Origin: Jacaranda mimosifolia | Lineage: Eukaryota; Streptophyta; Magnoliopsida; Lamiales; Bignoniaceae | NCBI GenBank assembly: GCA_018894105.1 | Contig: CM032128.1 | Location: forward strand, 18,643,001-18,707,000 | Direction of reading: 5' to 3' | DNA length: 64,000 bases | Shown here: positions 21,883-33,400 of the stretch, in pieces | Layout: each line of letters begins with the position of its first letter | How positions within the stretch are numbered: position 1 is the stretch's first letter | Program-made: the position numbers and the translations under genes | The notes under the pieces: generated by a model | Databases searched by the model: none | Told to the model about the DNA's origin: nothing | Seen by the model: the letters and a program-made list of their open reading frames with translations, nothing else

Positions 21883-23520
21883 ATGGAAAGTAGTAATCCA
21901 AAAACAAAAAGAAAGGCTAAGGAAGTGAGTTTTGCTAATCCAATTGATGAGGAATTAAATTTGTTAGATAACTTAGAGTATGGCTTGAATGATGATAATG
22001 ATTTTATAACTCGAGGTTTAGAGGGTCCTGCCGAAGATTCTTTTGTTGATGAGAATGTAGACGAGGAAAAGGAACCTCCAAAGAAAAAATTCAAAAAAGA
22101 AATTGCATGTAGGTCACCATGGTGAGAACACTTTACTAAATTCTTTTGTGAAAATGATAAATGTCAAAAGGGAAGATGTAAATATTGTTGAACATGTATT
22201 AGGGCGGATCCTAATTTACATGGAACTAAAGAGGTTGATAGGCATTATCAATCATGCAAGAAGAAACCTCATGAAGTTACAACTAGACAAAAGATTTTGA
22301 ATTATCAACCGATTGGAAAGAGTCAAAAGAGTGGAGGGGTTTTGTGGGAATTTGATCAAGAAAAACATTAGAGATGCATTATGCCATTGGTTTATTGTTG
22401 ATGAAATGCCATTTAGGATAGTTGAGAAAGACGGGTTTCAATATTTTATGTCAGTTACATGTCCTCAATTTTCTATGCCATCCCAAAGGACTATAACTAG
22501 AGATATTTTTAAGATGCACATGAATGAAAAATCCAGGTTGAAGTCCTTCATTTCCATACATGCACAGAGGGTTTGCATCACCACTGACACATAGACCTCC
22601 ATTTAAAAAGTGAATTATATGTGCCTTACTGTGCATTTTATTGATAATGATTGGAATTTGGTGAAGAGGATTTTGAATTTTTGTCCTATTGTAGCCATAA
22701 AAGTGAGGATGTGGGCAAGGATGTTGCTGCATGCTTGAATGATTGGGGTGCTGATAAGATCTTTACAGTCACTGTGGATAATGCTTCATCAAATGATGGT
22801 ACAATGGCTTATTTGAAAAAGAAATTTGATGGTTGATCAGATAGTATGATTTGGGGTGGTAAATATATGCACATGAGATGTATTGCACATATCGTTAATC
22901 TTGTTGTGCAGGATGGTTTGAAAGGAAAAGATGAGAGCATGGCCATTACTCGTATTAGAGGGGCTGCTAGACATATAAGAGCATCTGCGGCAAGGTACAA
23001 AAAATTCAAGCATTGTGCAAAACTTGAAAAATTGAAAACAAATAAGATGTTGTCACTTGATGTACCTACTAGAAGGAACTATACCTATTTGATGTTAGAT
23101 ACCACTTTGTCTCTTAGAAAGGCCTTTGAAGCATATGAGGACAGCGATCGTGCATTTAATATTGATCTTGATGATGGAGTTCCTTTACATTTTGATTGGG
23201 AAAGGGAAAAAATTGTTGATGAAATTTTTTGGGCATTTTTTTCATCTCACTTTGAAAATTTCTAGCTCTTTGTATGTCACATCAAACACCGTATTCAAAG
23301 AAATAAGTGCAATTGATAGGCTTCTTTCGAGGTGGATGGAGAGTGGTGACATTGAATTGAAGGAGATGACCAAAAAAGTGAAAGAAAAGTATGAAAAATA
23401 TTAAGGATCAATTACAAAGATCAATAAGATTTTATATTATGCAGTGATCCTTGATCCTACTTAGAAGATGGAGTTCATTGAGTTCACATTTGATAGAATG
23501 TATCCAAATTTTGGAACATG
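21883..23520 (+). pseudogene. hAT transposase (RICESLEEPER/BED-finger type), broken
   Basis: Starts MESSNPKTKRKAKEV with an acidic stretch and the basic run KKKFKK. A BED-finger-like segment follows (KCQKGRCKYC, RHYQSCKKKPH). The RNase-H-fold body includes DEMPFRIVEKDGFQYFM, ITTDTWTS, VTVDNASSNDG (catalytic-type D), MRCIAHIVNLVVQDGLK and LDVPTRRNYTYLML. The DUF4413-type segment has SSLYVTSNTVF and LYYAVILDPT. Stops and frameshifts are frequent, and the C-terminal hAT dimerisation domain is missing. A splice acceptor just upstream (TGCATTGTAG, 21828-21837) suggests a 5' UTR intron over the AT-rich 21437-21837. Confidence 0.85.
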
Positions 23521-23530
23521 TGATATTCCA

Positions 23531-24850
23531 TCGCATTATCTCTCCTTCGTGCTGGACTTAGATGGAAAATTGGTTCTGGAACTAACATGTGTATATGGCA
23601 TGATAAATGGCTCTCTCACCCTATCCTTGCCTGCTGATGCCCATGTTTCAAGTTTGATAGATGCAGATACTGGTTGCTGGAAATCTAATTTAATCAAATA
23701 GGGTTTTTTTGCTCCTGATGATGAGGCCATTTTGTGCATTCCATTAGGGTGATGTGATAACTTGGATGAGACTGTGTGGCATTACTCGCATTCCGGACAT
23801 TTTTCAGTTAGGTCAGCTTATTATCTTGAATTAACTTATTGCTCCGAAGACTGGAAGATAGTAGAGGCACCTACAGTTCACTTATATCTCTAGATTTTCA
23901 TTTCATTTGGTCTTCCAAGGTTCCCCCTAAAGGTCCATTAGTTTGCATGGCGTGCATGCCATAATATTCTGCTAACAAACATAGTGTTGTATAAAAGGAA
24001 AATGTACGAGCATCTATTTTGTGATATTTGTGTGGATATGGAGGACATCACTCATTGCTTACTTCATTGTCATTTCGCACATTAGGTTTTCGCACTTGCC
24101 TTCAACCTCTTTGTTGCTCTCAACGAATTTGGTTTTGGATTGGTTCTTAGAGGTATTTCAACACATGGATATATCTGATTTTGAATTCCTTCTGGTTTGC
24201 TGTTGGTATTTGTGGCATCAAAGAAACACCCAGAAATTTGAGGGTACTAACTGGTCTCCTTCCCAGCTTGTGTAATTTGCTACTGGTTTTTTTTTTTTCA
24301 CAGATTCAGGGCAGCAACTTTATCTACTGAGTCATGAAGATTTCTAGATGATTCTGCTAATACTTCGCCAACCTTTATGGACGGACACATTAAAATAAAT
24401 TTTTGATGCTGCTATATTTAGGGAGGTGCAGGCTATTGGTGTTGACATTGTGGCATAGGATAGTATGGGGTAGTGTATATCTTGGAGTTCGAAGATGATT
24501 CATCAACTTGTTGCACCGGAGGAAGCTAAATCAATTGCAGCGAAAATAACTTGTGAGATGCCGTCTCATTTCTCTTGGACTAATGTGACGTTGCAGGTGA
24601 TTGCCAGCTGGTTATTCGAGCTCTCCAAACTAATGGTGTGAAACTCTCTTCCATTAGTCCAATCATCTCAAATGCTAGAAGATGCCTTCCAAACAATTGC
24701 AACATCTCTTTTCAACATGTTCGGCGAAGTGCTAATAAATGCGCTCACAATCTAACTAAACAGGCTTACTTTTGTACTATCCTCATGTCTTGGAATCGGA
24801 TGTTCTAAGTTATGGTAAACCACTGGATTCTTAAGATTTATAAAGTCTCC
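23531..24850 (+). pseudogene. LINE ORF2 3' end (zf-RVT and RNase H domains)
   Basis: The frame RWKIGSGTNMCIWHDKWL (from about 23560) is the usual lead into the zf-RVT domain. That domain follows as VWHYSHSGHFSVRSAYY, FAWRACHNILLTN and FCDICVDMEDITHCLLHC (zinc ligands C, C, H, C). A plant RNase H (RVT_3) tail reads GDCQLVIRALQTNG, FQHVRRSANKCAHNLT. Stops and frame changes are many. Endonuclease and reverse transcriptase domains are absent between ORF1 and this point. The end is about 24850, after TAAGATTTATAAAGTC and a T/A-rich tail; the LINE's own target duplication was not found. Confidence 0.85.
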
Positions 24851-25386
24851 CATTTTTGCCTCAAATTTTTTTTAAAATCAATAAAGATAAGATTAGAAAT
24901 TTATTCAATTTTTTTCCATTTGAAACAAAATATTAATGTTGTTTTCTATATACAATTTATTAATATTTTGGTAAAAATTATATTCAAATGAAATATTAAT
25001 GCCACTAAAAATTATATTTGGATATATTGATGCATAAAATATTACTAATGTAATAGTTAAAGATCTTGTATAGCTGTATCAAAATTTGATAAAAGGTCGA
25101 TCAGTTGCCGATCATACAAAATATATATGTATCCTTCAATAGAAAATAATATACAACGTCTTTTAATGGGTTAGAGTCCAAATAAATAAAAATCTTGTGA
25201 TATTAATGGTAGCCACCATTTCAGGCAGTACACCTTCAGCATATAATCAAAGTTCACCAATCACATAAGTAGCAAGTTAAATATATTTTGTACTGTTGCT
25301 AACTAATTAGCAAAAAGAAGAGCTATAGTTTCAAATTTAAATCTGACGACCACAAAATACATATTTACATGTCTCACATAAGGCAT
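24851..25386. other. AT-rich intergenic spacer between elements
   Basis: AT-rich DNA without coding frames. A short palindromic motif CGATCAGTTGCCGATCA lies near 25100. Nothing else was recognised. Confidence 0.5.
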
Positions 25387-25717
25387 TGATGCGACAGAAA
25401 AATGGAGTAGGGCCCTTTCCGGTTAGCAATGTGTTGGTTCGGTCTATTGAACACATACAAAGATATCTTTTGTTCCCAAAAGTTCTCTGAGTTTGTAGTT
25501 TTTTGCAAATTATTTCTTCTATCCAAATTCTTTCTACGACTTGATATTTATAGATTTTCTTCTTGATAGACTGAAGCTCGTTAGGAATTTTTTGCCCCTC
25601 TTCATGCTCTTAACTTGTCTTTCGGGCTTTCCGACCCCTTTACTCAATTAATTAATTTTAGTTTTGATGCCATTTTTAGTTAATTTATTGAATTACCCTT
25701 ATACTCAACTTTTAACA
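25387..25717 (-). repeat. 3' LTR (left copy) of the second Tat-type element
   Basis: On the + strand it begins TGATGCGACAGAAAAATGG and ends CTTTTAACA; it aligns with 31895-32207 throughout. The minus-strand TATA box is TATAAATA (25545-25552). Just inside the element the minus strand has AAAATAAGAGG, a likely polypurine tract. Confidence 0.78.
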
Positions 25718-26044
25718 ATATCATCAAGCCTCTTATTTTCAATAGGGAGATTTCAACTTAGCAAAAAGAAGGAAAATTCAACTTAAGCTAAGGAGAGAGA
25801 AAGATGAAGGTTTCAATAAGGGTGTTGAGATGAGTCTTCAAGGTAACTTTCTTCTTACTTTGTGATCTTTTTACCTTATTTCTTCATCTCGGCTTTCTAG
25901 TTTGTGGATCTTTTCACAACTTTTCTGAGTTGGTAAAAATCTTGGGGATCTCACTGAGTCAAAATATATCTAAGAGCACGTCTAATTTTGAGTCAACTTT
26001 TGGGAAAGATTTTTCAAGTGGTTAAATAAGAGAAAGCAAAGGAG

Positions 26045-28267
26045 TCGTGGCTGCGAATTCTTCATCGGCCTATTGGCCGCTGGCAGAGACAACGCTAGGC
26101 GTGTCGCCGCCTACGGGGTGCCAACCTTGGGATCCCAGGTACCTCAAGATAGGCGCCCACAGAGATCCCATCCTGGGTGACGCAAAGCTCCCCGGGGCGA
26201 GCTCTCGCGGGCGAATGTCTAAGGTGTCCATCAGTGCCTGGAGCTAGTGCAGATTTAGCATCCATTTTGGGCACCCGTGGGGTGCTACTAGCTTGGGGGT
26301 GGCTGTTGGTGCCAGTGGCGACTGATGTGATGGTAGCTCCTTTGAGCGGTCGCTGGTCATTGGGTTTGGTTCGTGTTCATAGGGGTCGTCGTCCGTCTTG
26401 TGGTGTCACAGTATATTTTAAGTGTGACAGTCCTTCATTGGATGTGCTATCAGTTCAAGTCTTAGAAAATTTTGAAGAGTCTCAAAGGTCTGAAAGTATA
26501 GGTGGAGCTCATGAGTTGTCCTCATTGTTTGATCCTAATTCCAAATAGAAAGGTTTTCTAATGAGGAATATAAGGGTATTCCTACTGTGGGCAATAACTT
26601 TGCTAGGGTGGTGGAAGTCAAGTGTTCCCTTAGGCCAGATGAGTTAAATATCCTGAGACATAGGATATGCGTTTCTATGAGTTCAAGTTCCTCCTTCATT
26701 CTCCTCAAGACAACATGGTAGTTATTTTACTTATAGGTTTTTGATTCCTCTAAATCCTCTTTTGCTGGATATAGTGAGAAGTTATGGTGTGTGTCTAAAC
26801 CAATTCATACCTTATTTTTTCTCATCTTTTGCTGGGTCTCGACAACATTTGATGGAGTTAGGCTTGCAGTATGTTTGGATAGTTACCATACTTTGTTTGA
26901 GGTACATAAAGTGCTGAACTAACCATTCTTTTCCTAAACTAAATAGTAATTGTTTGTGTAGGTTGCTTTTTATTGAAAGGTCCTTGGAAGGATAAATAAT
27001 TTTTTTTTTTTATTTGAGATGATGGTTGGGACGTCCTTCGCAAATGAGTAGTTCTCTTTCTTGATTCATCCGTGCTAGGTTCATCGCGATCTTCATATAA
27101 GTTTCGTGGAAGTAGGGTTGTTTAGTTCAACTTTTGATATCACTTATACGTTTCTGGTCGATACTTAGCATATTCTACTTTTATATTCATAGTTCTCCTT
27201 GCATATATGCTCTTGTTTTTTTATATTTCTATGTAATATTCGTATTTTGACTTTATTTTTCTTTTATTTTATGGTAGGGAAAGAACAAAAAGAGGGGTGC
27301 ATGAGAGGATGTTGTGGAGTAGCATCATAGGAATACACCATTGAGTGGGCATTGTTCGAGCCCTCTCAACCGATGGCCAAGCGAGACACGCATATGCCGT
27401 TAGCACCAACGGTATGTGTGCCCTTCATGAATGAAGAGCTTAAAGTTCTATCTTCTTGACTCGTAGAGAAGCGCACTCGTGGATCTACTACCTATCTATA
27501 GACTGCTTATCCTTCCATGCTAGGGAGGGCAAGGGGCTTTTTTGCTATGGCCTGCGGCAAAGTTGTGAAGTAGATTTCCATTGAGATGTTGATGAAACTG
27601 CTTTTACCATTGCTAGCATGCGAGGCATAGTAAACTGAATAAAATCAAGGAAAACTAGAGTTATTTCTCCTCTCCTGACTGAGATAGCTGTTGGTGACTT
27701 TGTCCAGTAAGTGTTTATCTCATCATTTTGATTTATTTTTCTCCTTTTTTTTTTCTTTGTAATGTTATATAAAAATTTTATTCTCTTGTGTCTTTGTATC
27801 TTTGAGTGCATAGATGTAATTTAGCTAAACAGATATCTCGCTAAGTAGAGGGAGCTATGGTGAAGGTGTCACATCTTAAGGAGGAGGCTGCCATAGCAAT
27901 TCGGTGGTAGATTCAAAAGAGAAAATTCAACCATGTTGCTGAATGAGCAAAATGCTTGAAGGCAAGATATGCTAAGGAAGTGAAAAGTGGGGAGAAATTC
28001 TTAGATTCTTTTGCTGAGATAACCCTCGTAAATGCTGTTTGCAAGTACATGGTCAAGGAGTCCAAAGGTTCTAACAAGTTCTTTGAGACAATCGAAGTAA
28101 TGGTAATGACAATCTATAAGCAGACAATCCAGAATTATCAACATATTTTAAGCGGGACCGGACAGTATCCTACAGAGGGCTTGTTGATATTAAACCCCAC
28201 TATTCCGATTAACCTTGTTGTTGGAGAACCTAAGAAAGGTCATGAATCTAGGGTGAAGTTATGGTAG
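26045..28267 (+). pseudogene. Antisense ORF of the second Tat-type element, broken
   Basis: From about 26440 the + strand reads SVQVLENFEESQRSESIGG, later FTYRFLIPLNPLLLDIVR and SYGVCLNQFIPYFFSSFAG (about 26730-26840). This matches the same putative gypsy-type transposase family (PF04195) as the antisense ORF of the first element. At 27956-28267 it reads MKARYAKEVKSGEKFLDSF, ending EPKKGHESRVKLW, a charged C-terminal region. Stops separate the pieces. The segment 26045-26430 is unusually GC-rich for this window and its translation is not recognised. The ORF lies antisense to the element, next to its 3' LTR. Confidence 0.65.
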
Positions 28268-29089
28268 GGGAACCAGCAAAAGCAGCTCCGCATGAATGAA
28301 GATGTCCTGTTTAAGGTAGTGGCAGCAAGTTGTTTAGGACTTGACACTATTAGTATTTTTCTTTTGGCTTGAATAGTATTTTGGCACATTTTTCCTTTTG
28401 TACTATTATTTACTTTGGAGGCCGAATGTTAGCTGAACATGTCTTTTATCCTTTTGATTAGGTTTCAATAAATTTATTTTATTTCTATTTATTTACATTT
28501 CTGCAAACATTTAGCTAATTGATTGACTATCGCTCTTTTATATTCATGCTTTGAGAGTTAGGGCATAGAGGTCAAGTAGATGCCATCCCTAGGCATCCAT
28601 AGTGGTTGCCTAATAGAGGCAACGACATCACGTGCCCAGCATTGGGCGCCCTTTCCTAGCCCTTTAATGTTTCTTTTTTGCCTAGGTTTTTTCTAGGATT
28701 ATTGAGGGCGTTGTGCATATATCAATTACTCAGAGACTTAAAGAAATCATTCGATGAAGTCGCATAGATATTTAATCAATTTTGTGAGTTTTAAGTGACT
28801 GTTGTAGTCATGAGCGTAGTGTATAGCGAAATTGCTCTAGGACATGTGTGATGCCCTTTTTCAACAACATTTGTTGTTCGTCTCTATAAGATGAAATTCT
28901 TTTAGGATGAAAAAATGATCTTATGCTTAAGTAGAGCAACCATCGATATTAGAGATTAAGTGTTAAGGTGAAAAGGGTGTATTTATAGACCTTTTGGGAG
29001 ATTTCACAATAATTGTGTAATAACTTAAGAAGTAACATGACTTAGAGAATTTTCTTTGTTTTTTAAGTGTCGAGATATCGCGACCTTTA

Positions 29090-29570
29090 TTTTTTTGAGG
29101 ACTTAAGGTAGGCTCTTTTACTTAAATACGTAGGTGTCTCCTAGAGGGCAGTATAATTGATCTTATTTCAAAATGAGTACCGTGTGCCTCCCGAAGGGCC
29201 TTTAGTGAGTTTTTCATAGACGGGTAGCCATGTCCTCCTGAATGAGTCTTTAGCAAGCTTTTGTAGAGGAGTTGCCACGTACTTCTGAGGGAACCTATAG
29301 GGTATTTTTTTAGAGAAGTTGCCATGTACTCTTAAGAGAGCCTACAATGGGCTTTTTATGAGGAGTTGCTGCATACTTTGGAGGAGCCTATAGTAGGCTT
29401 TTTCAGAGGAGTTTCCATGTACTCTTGAGGGAGCCTATAATAGGCTTTTTTAGAATAGCTATCATATACCTCCCTGGGCATATAGTGGGATTATATCGGC
29501 GACAATGTGTCCCTCGAGGACTGTATAGTGGGATTACGCCTGGTGGTCACCATGTGCTCTAAGAGGATCC
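29090..29570 (-). repeat. 47-bp tandem repeats in the second Tat-type element
   Basis: The landmark GT(T/A)GCCA(T/C)GT and variants begins at 29130, 29177, 29224, 29271, 29318, 29365, 29411 and 29458, a spacing of 47 bp (once 46). Weaker copies reach about 29560. Each unit includes GAGGGAGCCTATAGTAGGCTTTTT-like sequence, a small palindrome. It sits between the lost pol and the antisense ORF, the same place as the 87-bp array of the first element. Confidence 0.85.
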
Positions 29571-30179
29571 TAATAATAGGTATACACCTAAATATCTTCC
29601 AAAGTGCTTTGGAGGAAGGCATGTAATTGGTGAAAATCAAGGCTACAAAAAAAATATTAGAATGCGAAGAACACTCATTTATTCAAGAAATTATAGTAAC
29701 AAAAGAAAGTCCCATTCCCAGATAGGTAGGTTTTTTCATATAAAAAAAGAGGGACTAAATAATACTTAAAGATGAAAAATACTCTTAGAAGAAATAGGAA
29801 TCGACTATAAGAGCACTTGGCTATGAATCTGGATAGTGCATAGAATAGCCTTGAAGCACAGGCATGGTGGGGGTCTCAGGGTTTCAGGGTGTGTTGGGGT
29901 ATTCCTCTCCATTCCTAACTTTATGTGGTATTGTTGTTTGGTCAGTCCTATTAGCGGAATGGTTAGCCCCCCTACGGTAGTGCTCTTGGGCTGCTCTGGT
30001 GGTTTCTATTATGAGAACCAGTATCATATTTGCAATTAATTTAGAACTCTACTCCTGTGCATGGGTATTTCTTGGGTGGACTCTCGAAATTCTCCTTTTT
30101 CTTATCACAAGATCGCTCTCAAAGATAATTCCTTTGCTTGTCAACATAATCACTATGTTATCCTTATTGGATCAGCACG

Positions 30180-31850
30180 TTGATCTTGTCTTTCAAGTTC
30201 CGGCATTCTTTCATGGTATGTCCCTCAAAATTGTGGAAGTTATAGTTTCGTGTCCATTGAAAGATATCCAATCAAGTCTTATAGTGTAGCAACTTGAAGG
30301 ATCTCCACCCTTTTGGCCCTGAGGGGTGTGCGGAGAAGTGTTTTTTGTTCGACTAGTCATGTACTCACAGCTCATTCCTATCTCAAGCTAGCTCCTAAGT
30401 TAAACAACTTTGGTTTGTTAATATCCTAGGGAGTTACCATTTCTTGCTTCCTTCTTTACTTATTTTTTTATGTTTAGAGTTTTTTCTAGAGTTATGAGAG
30501 GATTGTAGCTTGTGGGCCTTTGTGGCCCCTGGTGCCTTAGGCTCCTTAGAGTGTTGCTTGTTGTCGAGGGTTGACCTTCAAAGTTTCTGAGGGTGTAGTC
30601 GTCAACATGGGCTCTTATGTATGATGTCTCTTGCACAATTACCTTCTTCATGCTGGCATCACCTACCTTAACTGATCTTCTTAAGAAGATCAAATTTGTC
30701 CTAGTAATGGGGAGATCATCCCCATTGTATGAATATTGCTGGTTGGCAGGCTTTAGACACTCACCGAGCCATAGGCAACAAGATCCACCATTTTCTAGCT
30801 TTTAGAGTGTCTTTAGGAATGCTTGGCCTTTACATACATATTCCCTAAGGTATCCTATCTGGACCAATCTCTCAATCTCATCCTTCAAGTACCTACACCA
30901 CTCAGTCCTGTATCCACAGCAGTAGTAGAAGTGGCACTATTTACCCGACTTTGGTTTCTTTGCATCTTTTGGGCACCATTTACTTGTATCAAGGCTTCAT
31001 TCAAAATCTCTTCTAGTGGAATGATGAACGAGGTATAGATGGTGGATGTCCAAGACTATCCCGAAGTCAGAAGATTCCCTCTTGAGGATAATAGAAAGTT
31101 AAATTCAAATATGGTCAATCATAATATGGAGAACTTTCATAATAGCACTATGGCCAATCCTTTAAGACTACTTGTATAGGTCACCAATTTAGACCCCGAA
31201 CTCACATTGAGGTATGATAACAAATAAGACAGCTGCTGGCACCACTACTGCAGCAAGAGCAGCAAACACAATTGCTAATTATGCACGTGCCTTTGGCATC
31301 TTGTCATGGTTATCTTCTCTGCCATGTGATCTGTGCCTGTCAATTTCTAAGGCTACCATAGGTAGGAGCAAGCTCTTGACTCACCTATGGGTTGGGTCGA
31401 CACATGAGTCTACACTCCAGTTGTGGTAGGCATCAACTAGAACAAACTTGGGAGGATGAGTGAAGATCCAATTGTAAAGATGGAGAAGAATGAGCAATAT
31501 TCGCTCAGGATTAGTTCTTTGGGCAATCTGTCATGGGAAAGGCGAAGCCCCCAGTTCCTAGCAATAGGGCTGTAGTAGCCCCTCCACACATTGAGCAGCT
31601 GAGTTGGTAAGACTTGGCAGGTAATGCTCTCTAGTAGACTCATCGATATTTCTAGAGTTAATAGTGATGTAGGGTCTCCGAAAAATAGTGTCTGGTTCGC
31701 GGACATCTCTTTTGGAGGTATAGCCATTTTGAGAGATAGGTTCTATATTAATCGCGATAATGTTTGAAGCTAGTGACTCTCCGCATCTTTCAAATGTCAA
31801 TGCCACCTGGGTATTAAGGTAGTGAGCTTCAGATCTCATCTACATTCTCG
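30180..31850 (-). pseudogene. gag region of the second Tat-type element, broken
   Basis: The minus strand contains MRSEAHYLNTQVALTFERC (from 31839) near the start. At about 30950-30840 it reads CHFYYCCGYRTEWCRYL and KDEIERLVQIGYLREYV, the gag C-terminal finger found in Tat elements (K-Y-C-x-F-H...H-x-T-x-x-C-x-x-L-x-x-E-I-E-x-L-I). A second finger-like piece, FHNFEGHTMKECRNLKDKI, occurs at about 30240-30190. Stops interrupt all frames. Between them is an ORF (30693-30460) reading MIFLRRSVKVGDASMKK, not recognised. Confidence 0.68.
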
Positions 31851-31869
31851 GTGTTCCTTCTTTCTTCTT

Positions 31870-31894
31870 TGAGTTCCCATAAACAACACCAAAA
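31870..31894 (-). other. Primer-binding site of the second Tat-type element
   Basis: The minus strand reads TTTTGGTGTTGTTTATGGGA right after the LTR end ACATCA. It corresponds to TTTGGCGCCGTTTGTGGGA with C-to-T changes at both CpGs. Confidence 0.65.
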
Positions 31895-32207
31895 TGATGT
31901 TGCACAAAAATAGAGTAGGTAGACAGTAATGTGTTAGTTTGTTTTCTCTAAAACGTGCGTAGGGAGATATTTTGTTCTCAAAAGCCCTATAATTGCAAAT
32001 GATTTCTTATGCCCAAGTTCTTTCTAGCACTTGGTATTCATAGATTTTAGTTTTCATAGGATTAGGCTCATTAAGGTTTTTTGGCCCCTCTTCATAGAGT
32101 TAACTTGTCTTTTGGGCACTTCGGCGCTTTTACTCGGTTAACTAATTTAAGGTCTAATGCTATTTCTAGTTAATTCCCCGAATTTCCCTTATAGTCAATG
32201 TTTAGCA
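31895..32207 (-). repeat. 5' LTR (right copy) of the second Tat-type element
   Basis: Starts TGATGTTGCACAAAAATAGAG on the + strand and ends GTTTAGCA. It aligns with 25387-25717 with many substitutions, more than between the LTRs of the first element by eye. Its TATA position reads TATGAATA on the minus strand (32035-32042). Confidence 0.75.
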
Positions 32208-33400
32208 TGTACCATTAAATTTGTATGATAGAATACTCCAACTAATTATGGACACCTTAACTAATTATTGACATTGTAATTACCTATTCTATTTATTGTC
32301 AATAATTTTTTTACAAAACACTGTGACATGTCTAATTGTCAGCAATTAGTGACATCATGTTATTAAAAAGATAATATTTAGATGTTTCTTAAAGAAAGAG
32401 GAGCCTGCTTTTAGGAAATTCATATCTATCAATACTATATATATAACGCAATGGTGCGAGACTATAATTATGTAATTTTTGTCAAATTCTAAATTTTTAG
32501 AATTTTAAGATTTTTAATTAAATTAAAAAGTTTTTATTAGTTGTTAATTATTCGTTTTTATGCAAAAAATAAAAATAAAAAATTTATTTAGATAAATAAG
32601 AACTTAATTCAAATTTAAATACATCTATTTTATTTATTAATAATTGGATATTTATTGACTACTAGATAAACTATAATCAACTAATAAAATCTTTCTTCTT
32701 TAATAATTTAAGATAAAGTAGTTACATCTCCACTATAAATCTACTTTTTCAGTTTTTTAATTAAATTAAAAAATTCTTATTGGTTGCTGATTACTCATTT
32801 TTATCTAAAAAGTACAAGATTTGTTTAGATAATTAAGTAATACCTTAATTTAGATTCAAATATTTATGTTGTTTATTAAAACTTAGTTACTTATCTACCT
32901 ATACTATTATACGTAGTATAGTTTTGTATTGATTTAATTACGCTATTTTGGCCAAGTATCAAATTTTGAGTTTTTTAATTCAAATAAAAGAATTTTCATT
33001 GGTTGTTTATTTACTTATTTATTTTATTTTAATACAACCAACTTATCTGTTATAACTAAAAGGGTGAATTACATCCAACCCTAAGATTTGGCCTAATTAC
33101 AAAAAAACTCTTGTTATTTTGAAAATTACATTTACCTCCCTGATGTTTGTCGCCATCTAGCATTTAACTCCTATCATTAAGTCACCATTAGGGCTTTGAC
33201 CTGCACCATTGAAAAATATAGGTGAGATTTCAGAAATATAACTATCCTCATTTTTTATAAGGTTTGACCTTAGAGGTGGTATTACAAGATATTTAAATTT
33301 TTTAAGGATTTAATTGCAATTAATATTTTTTTTAGGACTCAAATGTTAAGTCCCTATTAGTATTAATTTTAATATCATATTTAGGACTTAACAAATAATT
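32208..33400. other. AT-rich repeat-like intergenic DNA
   Basis: 32208-33050 is very AT-rich. It repeats the phrase TTTTTAATTAAATTAAAAA(A/G)(A/T)TT(C/T)TTATTGGTTG (near 32510, 32750 and 32980), so it contains a diverged repeat of about 240 bp. 33060-33400 (ATTACATCCAACCCTAAGATTTGG, ATTACATTTACCTCCCTGATG) looks like a non-coding DNA transposon or LTR U3 sequence; the type is not established. Confidence 0.4.

Larger units (their letters stand above)
21074..23530 (+). mobile_element. hAT DNA transposon, 3'-truncated
   Basis: The left end CAGGGTTAGGC matches the CAGGG-type hAT terminus. It is followed by 150 bp rich in GGGT/ACCC half-sites (CGGGTGC, CGGTACCC, GGGTACCG, TACCCG), as in hAT subterminal regions. 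The transposase relic runs 21883-23520. No right terminus or second copy of an 8-bp duplication is found; LINE sequence starts at about 23530. The 3' end was lost, probably in one deletion that also removed most of LINE ORF2 (inference). Confidence 0.8.
25387..32207 (-). mobile_element. Second Tat-type Ty3-gypsy element, pol-less, minus strand
   Basis: Two similar sequences in the same orientation, 25387-25717 and 31895-32207, are its LTRs. On the - strand the sequence next to the right LTR is TTTTGGTGTTGTTTATGGGAA, the Tat-type primer-binding site with CpGs decayed. So the element runs right to left: LTR, gag (about 31850-30000), 47-bp tandem repeats (about 29570-29090), a + strand antisense ORF (about 26440-28267), LTR. 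No RT, RNase H or integrase is seen; the pol region is missing or replaced. The layout mirrors the 13.1-kb element. A target duplication was not established. Confidence 0.78.

Noticed and set aside
25387..32207. Host gene on the + strand at 27956-28267
   Set aside because: It lies between matched LTRs and forms the C-terminal part of the element's antisense ORF, by analogy with the first Tat element.
25382..32212. Target-site duplication for the second Tat element (GGCAT against TGTAC or AGCAT)
   Set aside because: GGCAT before the left LTR does not match the bases right after the right LTR. The near match AGCAT would require trimming the LTR end, so I do not claim a duplication.
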